From Chromera velia (lineage: Eukaryota; Sar; Chromeraceae): a stretch of 17,078 nt of DNA. This document shows positions 8,101 through 17,078 of the stretch, piece after piece. The translations under genes were made by a program, and so were the position numbers. The first letter of the stretch is position 1. Every line of letters starts with the position of its first letter. The notes beneath the pieces are model-generated. The model searched no databases. It was not told the origin of the DNA and saw only the letters and a program-made list of their open reading frames with translations. The DNA is taken from assembly GCA_018398765.1 (NCBI GenBank), contig JAHBMJ010004523.1, positions 18,891 through 35,968 of the forward strand, written 5' to 3'.

Positions 8101-11100
8101 GAATCTGTCGAGCTCTCTTTTCTCTGCTGATTGAATTTCGGAGAAGGAGAGAGGGGGGCGTCCCTTGCCTCTCCAGGATCGTCTCTGTGACTGCCCTCAC
8201 TGTCACTGGAGACATAGACCTCATCTCCTCCCAGGCCCTCCTCCTCCTCCTCTCCATCTGCAGAGACCCCAGACTCGTCCTCCGATTCCCTCAATGCATC
8301 CAACATCCGCTGCCTGACTGCACGCAAAGTCTTCACTCCACTCTCCACCCGGGCTTCGACACGTGAGCTGTAATGACGGACTTTTGCTAAGGGAAGAACC
8401 GCCGGCTGAGACGCTGCCGACTCAGCGGCTGCTCTCGCAGTCTGCCGCTTCAGTTCAGCTTCAGCAAGCCCAACTCCGGCAAAGTTTCTCACCACCACGG
8501 CTGAGAGTCTTCGCGTTTGGTCTCTCTGAGTCTGACAATGGGCTACCAGAGATTCCCGGGTGCGCGGTGGAGCTGGTTTTCTTATCTCTCTGAAAAACGA
8601 GGACCTCCTGGCAATACCGGCTCGAAGCTGTTTGCCCTCCTCGTTCAAGTTTAGAGGAGGGATTGCTATGGGGGGGGAAGGCTGAGGATGCCTAAGGGGG
8701 GCGTCAGGTCCTACAGCACCGGGAGAGCGAATGCGCAAGGGCTCCAATGGAACGTTTCGGTTAGGTGACGGGTTCGGTTTCGTTTCTCTTTTTGGAGACT
8801 GGGAGTGTGCCTTCTTCCTTCTGTTTCCTGAAAGAAGATGAGGAGCTCCGATCTCCCCTTCTTTTCGCTCCTCTGCTTCTGCTGTCATTGCAGGCGGGTT
8901 GGGGGACTCACGGGATTGCGTCTGATGAGAGGGGACCGACTGCTGTTTTTCTCTCTCGACCCCGACAAGAGGTGAGCGTCCTCTCTCTCTCTCAGTCGGT
9001 GCAGACGAGACAGGAGACAGAACCCTCTGAGATCCCCCCTCTGCCTGCGCCTTCAGAGCCATGCACGGTCTTTCAGGGAGGCGGCCTGTCCATACTGTCC
9101 GTGTTGTTTCCTTCTTCGTTGGAGTACGCACTCGTTTGTTTGAGTCTGCCAACTTCTCTGTGGGGGTCTCTTTGGATCGTTCAACATCTTTCTGAGCCCC
9201 TGACGTTCCTGCGGGCTGTATTTGGAAACTCGAAAGCGTCTGGTCTCCTCCAGGATCTGGGGCCTCGAAGGTGGAAGGCTTAGGGGTGAGTTCCTTACGG
9301 GATGTGACGGGAACCCCCTGATTTGGGGTCGTTTGCTCTCTGCTTTTCGGGCCAAACGCTTCAGCCTGCTTTGGTGGAGGCGGCATTGCAGGGGCAGCAA
9401 TCGGGGGCCTCTGCGTCGTCTGCGGTCTCCCTTGGGGTTGAGTGAGAGAGGCAGGGTCCTTGAAGGACAAAACGGAGAATCCAACGTTCTCATTCTCGGT
9501 CAGAGACAGAGGAGCAAGGGGAGCGGGCCAGCCACGGGAGTTCCGGTTGACGGAAACTGGACGTGAACTTCTGGACGCACTCTGTCTCCCCGCACTCCCG
9601 CACCTCGATGGGGTGGGCCCCCTTCCCCTCGCCCCTCTGCTGGGGCCTCTTGAAGCCATCGGTGTGTTGTGAAAGGCGAGGGGACGTTTTCGTAATGCCA
9701 CTGCAAGAGCGTCAAAGTCGGAAGCGGAAGGCTGAAGGATGACTGAAGGATCGTCCATCAACTCCTGGTCAGGAGAATCTGTTCCTTCTCTTGCTTCGAC
9801 TGGTTGAATCGGGCTGTCTAAAGGGGAGGAATTGCTAACGGCAGAAGCCGCCAGAGGAGGCGGGGGTAGAGGGGGGGGAGCGAAAGGCCGCAGTGAGACA
9901 GGTGCAAGAACCATTCCACCTCCTGATGCGAGTGTGAAGGTTCGGGCCCTCCGGAATACTGCAGTAGTCTTGATTTGAGGTTTGCTCGGCAGGTGTGATT
10001 GGGCAAAGAGAGGCCTCTGTGCGGACTGAAGGCTTTGAATCTCTTTGGAATTCTGCTCTCTGTCAGGCTCTTCCGGCGTAGGCGTGTGTGAGGTGCTCTC
10101 CTTGGGTGTTCCGGCTCGCTGCCCCCATGCATGGAGGAGCTTTCGGGTACGCGGTTTGACCCGAGCAACAAGGGGAGCTTTGGAAGTCCGGATACCTGTG
10201 AGGACCAGAAGAGCATTGGGAGCACTGCCTGAGACTGAAGAATCGCCCTCACCCCTCGTGGCGGGCCTGCTGGAGGGAATGGATGCGACCTTTTTGCGTG
10301 TCCGAGCTAAAAACCGAACAAGGTCACGCCTCTCTCGCTCTCTTGTTCCAATGCCCCTGTCGCGTGTGAGGACAGGACTTGGAGAAGAGAGGGGGGAGCC
10401 CACTGCTCTGCTGTACATCTGGGGTCTGGGTGTGTGTCTATGACTAGTAGAAGCGTCTGCCTCTGACCTCGATTCTACCCCCAAGTCCTCCGCCTCCTGC
10501 CAGTCGGTCGAGTACCCATCGTCAGCCTTCACTTGCTCAACAAAGGCGGCATGCTTCTGCATCCCCCCCTCCACCGTGACTGCAGGACCTGCCATCATTT
10601 CTGAAGGGTCAGCAAAAAGGGACGACTGAGGAAAAGTTCGAGGCCTTGAGGAGAGGGACACAGGCGTGTCCTGCTGACCCTCCTGCCCCACCACCTTTCT
10701 GTACCCCTCCGCGTGCGTTCCCTTTCTGGAGGATGTGCGCACAAAACGAGCGCGACGCGTCGCTCCCTCGTAGTCGCGCACACGCACACGAAGGCCGGTG
10801 GACACAGCACGAAGCTCCTCTGCATCACGACGTTTCTGCCAATGTCGTCGAACGGCAACAAAGGCAAGCTGCTGCCGTCTCGCTCCGTGCACAGTGCGAG
10901 GTCCTCCAACGTCCTCAAAGTCGTGAGTTGCTGCAAACACACGAGAGGATGCGGTCTTCGCGCGTGGTCGTAGCGCCCCGAGAAAAGCGTCATTGAGGGG
11001 AGGTGCGCGTGGACTGCTTGTGGTCGGCCTTGGAGGGCTTCCAGTTTTGGGAGTCGGGGTCCTTTGGGGAGTTTTCTGTTTTTGCTCCTGGGACGTGACT

Positions 11101-11766
11101 GCTCTCTGAATGGCAGAGATAGGCGGAGCGGAAACAGGAGCTGTAGGCTGTGTGTGGGAAGTGGAAATGAATTCTGGGCGGGGATCAGGAAGCATGGACG
11201 TGCGGCTGGGGGGAGGGGCGATTGGTCCCGTCTTGACCGTTTCCATCGCTGTCACACGCGCATTTCTTCCTGACAGTGCGGGCATAGGAGACCCCCTTGT
11301 GCTAGCCCTCTGATTTTGAAATTCCCCTCCTCGTGTGTTCAGGAGCACAAGCTGTGTCCGTCTGGGAGACGACCCTGCAGCCGCACTTTTTTTGGAATTC
11401 TCATCAACTAGACGAATGTCTATGAGACGAGGGGGGAGGGGAAGGACCTCTCTTGCAGGAGGAGCGCTGTGAGGGCGGACTTTTTGGGGAGGGCTTCTGC
11501 CTTCTCCTTCGTTTTCTCTTGTTTCAGTCTGCATGCCCAACAGCGTCTCATCGGCCTGACATCCGATCTCCTTCGAATTCTTCTTCTGAAGCAGCAGATC
11601 AGGCTGTGATAGGGCTTTTCCTTTCTGTGTCATCAGCTTCTTGGGGTCTCCCTGAACCAGAGGGCTGTCGGAGCCGGGGGAGAGAACCCGAATGGGAGAG
11701 TCAGAGGACCAGGGGAGACGCCTGCTGAAGTGGGAAGGCAAATGGGCCGCGCTTTTCCTTCCCAAC
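5157..11766 (-). CDS. Exon 8, giant disordered exon to the stop codon
   Basis: A single open frame of 2,202 codons plus stop. It is dominated by Ser, Pro, Arg, Glu, Gln and Thr, with no globular domain that I recognise. Visible features: TQT-type motifs (11521-11529 region, 7695-7703, 7326-7334); a basic helical island near 10720-10925 (QLAFVAVRRHWQKRRDAEEL); proline runs near 9845-9890 (PPPLPPPP) and 9360-9400; an RG-rich stretch near 9570-9655; a second basic helical island near 8270-8640 (LRAVRQRMLDALRESEDESG); an acidic run near 8190-8260; an amphipathic helix near 5362-5440 (LLLDELQSFMKETSDALDAL); and a C-terminal RINF at 5211-5222. A frame this long without a stop at this composition is strong evidence of coding. 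The frame stays open a little upstream of 11766 only because it reads into the intron. Confidence 0.9.
5211..5222 (-). other. Possible PP1-docking (RVxF-type) motif, RINF
   Basis: The residues KHMRINFDKDP lie about 20 residues from the C-terminus. RINF fits the short RVxF pattern ([RK][VI]x[FW]) with basic residues before and acidic ones after, as seen in protein phosphatase 1 partners. The pattern is common by chance in a 3,000-residue disordered protein. Its terminal position beside otherwise unconserved-looking sequence is the only support. Confidence 0.3.
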
Positions 11767-11854
11767 CTGCACCAAGCATGGGCATGTGAACACACAATTA
11801 TTTTTAATCACTTCTGTCTCTCTCCCCCCCTCTCTCTGCCCCCCCCTCTCTCTG

Positions 11855-11891
<37 letters not shown>

Positions 11892-12006
11892 ACAGAGTAT
11901 TCTTGCCAAGTCTGTGTGCTGGAGAGTCGTATCATGAGAGAGAGAATGAAAAAATAACAGCGTGCGGAAACGAGAAAATACATCGAGTCAATTTACACAG
12001 ACTTAC
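11767..12006 (-). other. Intron 7, 240 bp, phase 2
   Basis: The donor is G|GTAAGT at 12006 and the acceptor GGTGCAG ends at 11767. The exon before ends with GG of a codon and the exon after begins with G, restoring a Gly codon and an open frame on both sides. The TAA in the donor stops the upstream ORF, and no ATG start is available for the downstream ORF at its 5' edge. The intron holds a (GT)n tract on the coding strand. Confidence 0.9.
11856..11891. repeat. (CA)n microsatellite in intron 7
   Basis: About 18 CA units on the plus strand, (GT)n on the coding strand. They are flanked on the left by C-rich and CTCTCT runs (about 11817-11853). The tract lies wholly within the 240-bp intron, so length changes would not touch the reading frame. 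Confidence 0.95.
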
Positions 12007-14543
12007 CCAGGCCAAGGAGCAACGCTCGAATTCTCCGGCTGTCTACTTTGAATCGAGAAGGCTTCGACAAGGGAACGATACAGAGCTTCAGCAGCGGCAT
12101 TCTGCTGCCTCATTCTTCTGCTGCCTGTGCCGCCCTGTTTCCACCCCCTCATGTGCAGATTCATGTATCGATTCCGCATGTCGAACAGACGAAAATACTT
12201 CATGTGCCCGTCTCTCCCTCTCTGTATCCGTCTGCTCTGTTTCCCTCTCGACGAAGTGGGGGACTGGGAATCAGAGCGTTTGAGAAAATTAAACCTCTGC
12301 CGAACCAAATTGGCAAGCTCAAACCGTCCCATTGGCAGGGCTTGTTCTCTTTTAGCCTCCTCTTCCTTTTCCTTTATTCCAGAGACAAAATGTCTTCGAC
12401 GTGCTGCCAGCAGTCGCAGTCGTCTCTGGTACGCAGTTTCCTTCAATTCCTGTTCCTTCTTCTTTTGTTTCGAAGAAGGGCGAGGAGAGAAGTCAGACAC
12501 ATCGGAAGTCTCTGAGTTTCGATGGGTTTCCCCTTTCCGCTCCTGAACCATGTAGGCGCCCTGCATCTGTCCACGGGCAGGGCCTATGCGATGCCCCTCT
12601 GCCCTAGCGTTGAAGTCCACCACTGACATCGCCTTTTGCTTTGGAGCAACGAATGCAGCTGCCTGTGCCGCTGCCTTCAATGCTGGTCCGCTAGGCTTGT
12701 CCTCCTTTTTCTCTTCCTGCTCATCGTCACTGCCATCAAATTGCAACAGAGATCTGCGTGGCTTTCTGGACCTCGGACTTGTGGCGGAGCGTTTGCCTGC
12801 TCCGATCTGGGGGGACCGTTTGAAGGGTTGCAACATGGAAGGCCGTTTGGAGGCTGTCTCATTCTTTTTCTGTTCGTCGGCTTTTGTAAGTGAGTGCCGC
12901 GACCACAGAGACGGGTCAAACTTGGGAAAGTATGCGGCACGCTTGATCTGCCGGGCGCTTCTCTCCTCTCGGCTGCCCTCTCCCTCTCTGAGAAACTGAC
13001 CGCGCTCTGAAAAGGCATCGAGGGCGTCAATATCGTCTTGCTCTGCCCTCTCTCCAAATTTCAAAGGAGGACAGGAAAAGCCTCTTTGTCGGAGGAACTG
13101 GAAATTCACTGCGGCTGCATTGTGTCTGGTCGAGTGAATATCAGCAAGTTCCTGGGAGACTTGACGTTGGAGTCCAATGGGAAGATTCAGAGTGAGTCCC
13201 TGTCTCACAGAAAGGCCGGGACTTCTTATGTCATCCGGCAGAGAGGGAATGCTGGAGATCACCAGCTCATTGTGGGCAGCTGCTTTGTCCTCTGCGTCTT
13301 TCAATTCATTCATCAGTCGCTGCATACTTGTGTTGCTCCCGCTTCCATCAGGGAGTTGAAAGAGGTCTGACTCGGGGGGGGATTCAGTCGTGGCTGGACT
13401 GAGGGGAGGGGTCTCGTCCAGTCTTTCATATTGTTCCATCAGGCCCATTGCAGAGGGAAGAAGACCCTGGCCTGCAAATTTTTCTGCAACTCCTATGGGA
13501 GGCTGAGAGAATCTGCGTGTCTCCTCGATGGAAGCGATCGCTACAGGTTGGGCCTTTTCTTTTTCTCCTTTCATCTTCTGTGAGTCTGCAGGAGTGGGTA
13601 GGCGTAGACCTGCAGGGGGAATTAGCTCCTCTGCAAAGGAGACGCCTAGAGGTTCCCCTCCTTTGGCTTCCCTATCTTCGTCATCTACTTCCTTCTCCTG
13701 GAGTCCCTTATCAACTCTCGACTCCGTCCTTTCTGTTTTGAAAATTCCCCTCGGAGAGGGAGAGGGAGAAAAACCTTGGGGTCGCGGGAGCGGGACTCTC
13801 CCTAGATCATCACGCATTGCTGCACTTTCTCCCTCCTGATCATCATCCTCTCCCATTTTGGGAACCTCACGCGGGAGAACGAAGGAACTGTAGCCCCTCA
13901 GGGCAGACGGACGCTTGCAAGGAATGGTACCAGCCTCAAGACTCCTCAGAGCTTTTCCGGCTGGGGACACCTCGCCAACCTCCACTTCCGGCTCCTTTTC
14001 TGCTTCTTCCATTTGTCTCTGAAACATCAAGAGCCGGGCTGCTCGTTCAGCTTCGCTGTCGACATCGTCCTCTTGTTCAGGCAGAGACAGCTGGGCTTCG
14101 GCAAGGAAGGGATCGTCCGCAAAAAGCTCTTTTCTGAATTTTGAAAAGGAAGAGGACGCAGAGGAAGAGGAAGAGACGAAAGACTGGTCGCTGTCTGAGT
14201 CTCCCAATCCCTTGAAAAACGGATCTCCCTCCTCTCCTTCTCCCTCCTCCCCTCCCGGCAGTCCTCCCTCCTTCCTTGCTCTTCTGCTTTCTTGCCTCTT
14301 CAGCTTCTGGCCCTTCTTTCTGTTCTTGTCGTCATACTCCGCCCTCTCAAGATCCTTCAAGGCCTGCACCCCGTGGCGCCCCAGGAGCCTTTTTTGCCTC
14401 TCTTGGATCAACTTGGTGATCTCCTCCCGACCCAGACCCTGAGCAACCAGCCTCTCAACGCAGTCGGTTGCTGCCTGCAGTTTCCATGCAGACGAGCAAG
14501 TGAATTGAAAATGTTGAAGAAGCTCGTACGACCATGCAAAAGC
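12007..14543 (-). CDS. Exon 7, long disordered exon with basic helical end
   Basis: About 845 codons, open to the GTAAGT donor at 12006, where the in-frame TAA belongs to the donor itself. The 5' border is set by an acceptor after the pyrimidine-rich tract at about 14590-14660. The options are GGGAAG|GCT (14544, phase 0, used here) and TATAG|A (14551, phase 2). The start is helical (SYELLQHFQF, then REEITKLIQERQKRLLGRHG). The middle is acidic and Ser-rich (SVSSSSSAS-type runs, EQEDDVDSEAERAARLLMFQ). The last ~150 residues are Arg/Lys-rich and more ordered (KETAYQRRLRLLAARRRHFV, HMKYFRLFDMRNRYMNLHMR). Residues 345-1190 of the model. Confidence 0.85.
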
Positions 14544-14812
14544 CTTCCCTCTATACAGTTCAAGTTTGTCAGCATCAATGACGGAGGGGACAGGCCCGTG
14601 CGACAGACAGAGATAGACAGAGACGGGAATAGACGAGCAGACGGACAGACGGACACGCAGAGCAATCAATCCTCTTCTCTCCGGGGTCTAGTAACCCTAC
14701 TTGGCTGTTTGAAGTGGAGTGCGCTCATGTGATTTGAATCCGAAGCCCGCACAGAGAGCTAGGCAGATTGCCTGAGGAACTACATGACAAGCTGACTGGT
14801 TAATTGCCTGAC

Positions 14813-14878
14813 CTTTCTTGTCTCGACTTTTAGGAATTCGACCTGGGTTTTCAAGGCCGCGAGTGCGGATTCGAGTTT
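14813..14878 (-). CDS. Micro-exon 6 encoding a coiled-coil segment
   Basis: The acceptor tract TCTGTTTGTTCGTCTGCAG ends at 14879. The next 66 bases read, in phase 0, KLESALAALKTQVEFLKVET then RK, followed by an AAG|GTCAGG donor at 14812. Leu and Val fall at 3-4 residue spacing, as in a coiled coil. A shorter exon ending at CAG|GTCGAA (14842) is also in phase 0. The overlapping frame (TRIRTRGLENPGR) is less protein-like. Confidence 0.55.
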
Positions 14879-15169
14879 CTGCAGACGAACAAACAGAGAG
14901 ACAGACACACGATCGATGTAGAAGAAGGGAATAAGGGGGGAAGGCATTGAAAGCAACCAAAGAATTTACGGGATCAACGATCGGGGAGAGATGGACACTT
15001 CAGAGCGAGCTTGCTTATAACGCTAGCTTCGACGGGCAGACAGGAAAGTTGATGCGAGTACCGGAATCAAATAGGTTGCTTCTCGAGTAGAAAAAGCACT
15101 CCGATTAGTTGGGCAGCAAACTCTCGATCATGTAAACTTTCCCACAACAGTTCGATCAAGGAGGCCGAC

Positions 15170-15220
15170 CTCTGTAGACATCTTTCTGAAAGCTCCGAAC
15201 ACGTACACCTCAATGACTTC
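15170..15220 (-). CDS. Provisional micro-exon 5
   Basis: A very good acceptor (CCCCTTTTTGCC..GATCTGCAG, ending 15221) is followed in phase 0 by EVIEVYVFGAFRKMSTE. A weak donor GAG|GTCGGC at 15169 keeps phase 0 with the next exon. The frame stays open about 13 codons further, so a later donor is possible. The other open frame here (to 15067) reads SLIELLWESLHDREFAAQLI and is also protein-like, but I find no donor for it that keeps phase. Confidence 0.35.
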
Positions 15221-15544
15221 CTGCAGATCAACAACGAGGCAAAAAGGGGCGCAGAATACATATTTGCCCAAAAGCAAAAGCTTGTCCAGGAATTTCACCC
15301 GGAAACTCCGGTGAAATGATTGCTCAAATGATTGCTCAAATGATTGCCCTTGACAAATGAGAGCGGCTCAGAAGGAGATGAAAGCATGATCCAAGACGTT
15401 TTCTCCCAAACAAAAAAAAGGATCTCTTCCATGCCATTCCCGGGGATGAAAGAAGCAAAATTGACAGCTAGGCAGTCGCATGTCCCACTTGCCTTCCGAG
15501 AATAAAGCACACCAACACCAAGAGCGAAACAATCCTTGACGGAC

Positions 15545-16021
15545 CTGCGCGTCCCGAATGCGCCACTTCTTGCGCAACAAGGTGCTCAGCCGGACGTGGG
15601 CGAAACGGCGCATCAACGAAAGCGTCCTGTGGGCCTTGATGTTCACCTCCAGGTAATTGATTGGAAACTCTAGCTGGAGCTGCGGTGCCAGTTCGATACC
15701 CAAGCTGTTCACCAAAGATTGGCCCCGCATGGCCGCACGGAGCCTTCCAAGATGGGGATGCAGAGCTCCAAGAGCCTCTAGGGTCTCTGCCAGCTCGTCG
15801 CTTTTGTCCTCTGCTGCCTGGATGGATTGAGACAGAAACATCAGCAGAGCGGATCGACAGGTCTTTGTGAATTTCGCAAACCCCACCCGGAGCCCGAGGT
15901 CCGCACTCACAGCGACTGCAGACTGTTCCTCCACCGCAACCTCGTCTCTCTGCCGTAAAGCAGCCCCTTGCAAAGCGCTGTCCACCTGCAGGTCGGTCAG
16001 GTTATATGTGAGTACAGGCAT
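15545..16021 (-). CDS. Exon 4, helical region with basic end
   Basis: The frame reads MPVLTYNLTDLQVDSALQGA and stays open for about 159 codons. It includes LALRQ/EVAVEEQ-type charged helices, ADLGLRVGFAKF, LGALHPHLGRLRAAMRG, and a basic end (STLLRKKWRIRDAQ) before a CAG|GTCCGT donor at 15544. It resembles an alpha-solenoid or bundle of helices; I cannot assign a domain. The ORF runs on to 15368, but its Cys/Trp/Phe-rich tail looks like intron read-through. Other donors nearby are GTCAAG at 15540 and a GC-type AAG|GCAAGT near 15492. Confidence 0.6.
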
Positions 16022-16234
16022 CTTTCCGAGGGGCATGATGGCCGGACAGCAATACGGACAAAATGGTGAACTACAGAGAAACCAGAAGAAGGAGCGACTG
16101 CCACGCAGTATTGGATCAGAGACGAAAGAAAAAAGTCAGAAGGTTGTGCGAAGATCAGAGGGTGAAGTGAAGAAGGGACCAAAAAGAAGAGCGAGTCATC
16201 TTGAGAGAGAGTCTAACACGATCAATTCACCCAC

Positions 16235-16427
16235 CAGCCTGTGCATGGGTCGGAGGATCCGGGCGTATCTGTTCTCTGCAAACGTGTGATATGCCATCAG
16301 CCTGGGGGCAGAAGCGTTCCGTCGGATGATCAGGACCTCTCGCAGCACTGCTCGGCAAATTGCCAGGGCCAAAGAAGCGAACACGATTGCCGTGCTCTCC
16401 TCTTCGTCAAGCAAAAGTTCGAACATG
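16235..16427 (-). CDS. Exon 3, helical region
   Basis: The acceptor is strong: TGGGTGTTTGCACTGCAG ends at 16428. The frame reads MFELLLDEEESTAIVFASLA, continues through REVLIIRRNAS and ends near RPMHRL. It is hydrophobic and helical with no membrane-length run. The 3' border is uncertain. GTGGGT at 16234 is in phase 0 with an acceptor at 16022. GTTAGA at 16217 is in phase 2 and would pair with the better pyrimidine-rich acceptor TTTCTCTGTAG at 16071, adding about 23 residues including a Cys cluster (PFCPYCCP). Confidence 0.55.
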
Positions 16428-16664
16428 CTGCAGTGCAAACACCCAGAAAGACTGATCATGTGAGGAGATCTTCAAAACGATCACTTCAAAATACCGGGCC
16501 GGGAATATCAAAACATTTCTTGAAGCAGTGAAAAAAGTCAGCATACGAGAGGGCGACAGAAACAGGCGGCGTAAGCAGGCAAAGACACACACACTTCTCC
16601 ACAAACCCAATCAATCTGGCAACAAAGTACTGGACTGACTGGACCGTCTGGCTGACTGACTGAC

Positions 16665-16854
16665 ACGATGCGATTCTCGAGGTCCTTCTGTCTCATTGCC
16701 ACCTGTTCATCAGTCATGCCAGCTCTGGCGTCTGTCATCGCAGCGAAGGTTCTCTGAGCGGTCAGCGCTTTGACGACATAAGTCAGTCTGCTCGCGACTA
16801 CTGCGGCTCGTTCTGCCTCTTGCATCATCGCCTTCACGGCTTGGAATACGGGTC
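16665..16854 (-). CDS. Exon 2, helical N-terminal region
   Basis: After the acceptor ATCGTGCAG at 16855 the frame reads PVFQAVKAMMQEAERAAVVA and continues as an Ala-rich amphipathic segment to KDLENRIV. The donor GTCAGT at 16664 leaves two bases of a codon. The next acceptor at 16428 supplies the third base, giving Val followed by MFELLLDEEES. The amino-acid pattern strongly favours this frame over the overlapping Arg/Ser-rich one. The segment resembles an alpha-helical repeat or bundle, but I recognise no family. Confidence 0.6.
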
Positions 16855-16945
16855 CTGCACGATGTCATGCCTTTGCTATACTTGTTCATTGCGAGTAATT
16901 TCGATGTTGCAACAGGTATTGAAACACGCGGACTGCCTGACATAC

Positions 16946-17000
16946 GAAGAGGGGTGCTGGATAAGGAGACAGACGTGGGATTCACAAATGGCGGCCACAT
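16946..17000 (-). CDS. Provisional first exon
   Basis: ATG at 17000-16998 opens a frame encoding MWPPFVNPTSVSLSSTPL, ending at a GTATGT donor (16945-16940) in phase 1. That phase is what the acceptor at 16855 requires, and the joined codon would be CGA (Arg). The intron would be 91 bases. Alternatively the exon is internal and begins after CCCCTTTCAG at 17015, with the true start outside the window. A different frame here reads well (LCLAYVAAICESHVCLLIQH), but it does not fit the phase of the next exon at any donor I can find. Confidence 0.35.
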
Positions 17001-17040
17001 ATGCCAAACAAAGGCTGAAAGGGGTGCGGATAGAAGAAGC

Positions 17041-17073
<33 letters not shown>

Positions 17074-17078
17074 GGGGG
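17041..17078. repeat. (GT)n(GA)n microsatellite at window edge
   Basis: About nine GT units followed by about eight GA units and a G run, cut by the end of the window. On the coding strand of the large gene it reads CCCCCC(TC)n(AC)n, just upstream of the proposed first exon. It could be 5' UTR, promoter or intron sequence. Confidence 0.9.

Larger units (their letters stand above)
5157..17000 (-). other. Gene model: giant protein of unknown function, about 8 exons
   Basis: Proposed exons (minus strand, 5' to 3'): 17000-16946, 16854-16665, 16427-16235, 16021-15545, 15220-15170, 14878-14813, 14543-12007, 11766-5157. Phases agree at every junction and the total is 10,179 nt, about 3,392 residues with the stop. 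Introns are roughly 91 to 323 bases; donors seen are GTATGT, GTCAGT, GTGGGT, GTCCGT, GTCGGC, GTCAGG and GTAAGT. The last junction is very secure, the second (16664/16428) is good, the others are provisional. The first ~345 residues are helical and rich in Ala/Leu with a short coiled coil. The rest is largely disordered. No catalytic domain, signal peptide or membrane segment is seen. A scaffold or cytoskeleton-linked role is a guess from composition. Two or more separate genes remain possible upstream of 14543. Confidence 0.6.

Noticed and set aside
11767-11795. Extension of the large ORF to 11795 as its own start
   Set aside because: The first codon there is TTG, not ATG, and the segment lies upstream of a splice acceptor that restores phase with the exon before it.
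14551-14669. Extension of the 12007-14543 exon up to 14669
   Set aside because: It starts at TTG and its translation (SVCSSIPVSVYLCLS) is what a pyrimidine-rich splice-acceptor tract gives when translated. Parallel tracts precede the other acceptors.
15368-15544. Downstream part of the 222-codon ORF as coding
   Set aside because: The translation becomes Cys/Trp/Phe/His-rich and unlike the preceding helical sequence, starting at a plausible donor. A GC-type donor near 15492 was considered but would change the phase without better support.
16710-17000. Full 96-codon minus-strand ORF 16710-17000 as a gene
   Set aside because: Its second half overlaps exon 2 in another frame and is Arg/Ser/Asp-rich shadow. 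Only its first 18 codons are kept as a possible first exon.

Overview
The window looks like nuclear DNA of a protist. It has one very large, spliced, minus-strand gene with GT..AG introns, long Ser/Pro/Arg/Glu-rich disordered coding stretches, (CA)n and (GA)n microsatellites, transposon debris, and no ribosome-binding sites or operon layout. Huge low-complexity exons next to short well-structured ones are common in chromerid algae (Chromera, Vitrella) and coccidians. I lean towards a chromerid-like alveolate, but this is inference from style; no gene here fixes the species.

Bases 1-5156 hold no convincing intact gene. From left to right there is non-coding sequence with short direct repeats (1-1799), a 47-bp near-perfect palindrome (1800-1846), and an array of ~180-bp tandem repeats (about 2038-2840). 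The array is interrupted by a clean 234-bp miniature inverted-repeat element (2150-2383) flanked by an 8-bp duplication of its target. Next come a small unidentified minus-strand ORF (3092-3376), an AT-rich stretch with short ATAAG/TCATAA-type repeats (about 3535-3715), and the decayed, internally duplicated 3' end of a LINE-type retrotransposon on the minus strand (about 3906-4684).

Bases 5157-17000 are best read as one minus-strand gene. The two largest ORFs (12003-14669 and 5157-11795) join exactly in phase across a 240-bp intron: GTAAGT donor at 12006, TGCAG acceptor at 11767. Upstream, further exons with compatible phases can be placed at 16946-17000, 16665-16854, 16235-16427, 15545-16021, 15170-15220 and 14813-14878. 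The summed model is 10,179 nt, about 3,392 residues. The N-terminal ~345 residues are helical and ordered, ending in a coiled coil. The remaining ~3,050 are mostly disordered, with a few basic helical islands. I recognise no known family. AATAAA-type signals lie about 220 bases past the stop. The gene's 5' end, its start codon and several small exon borders are provisional.
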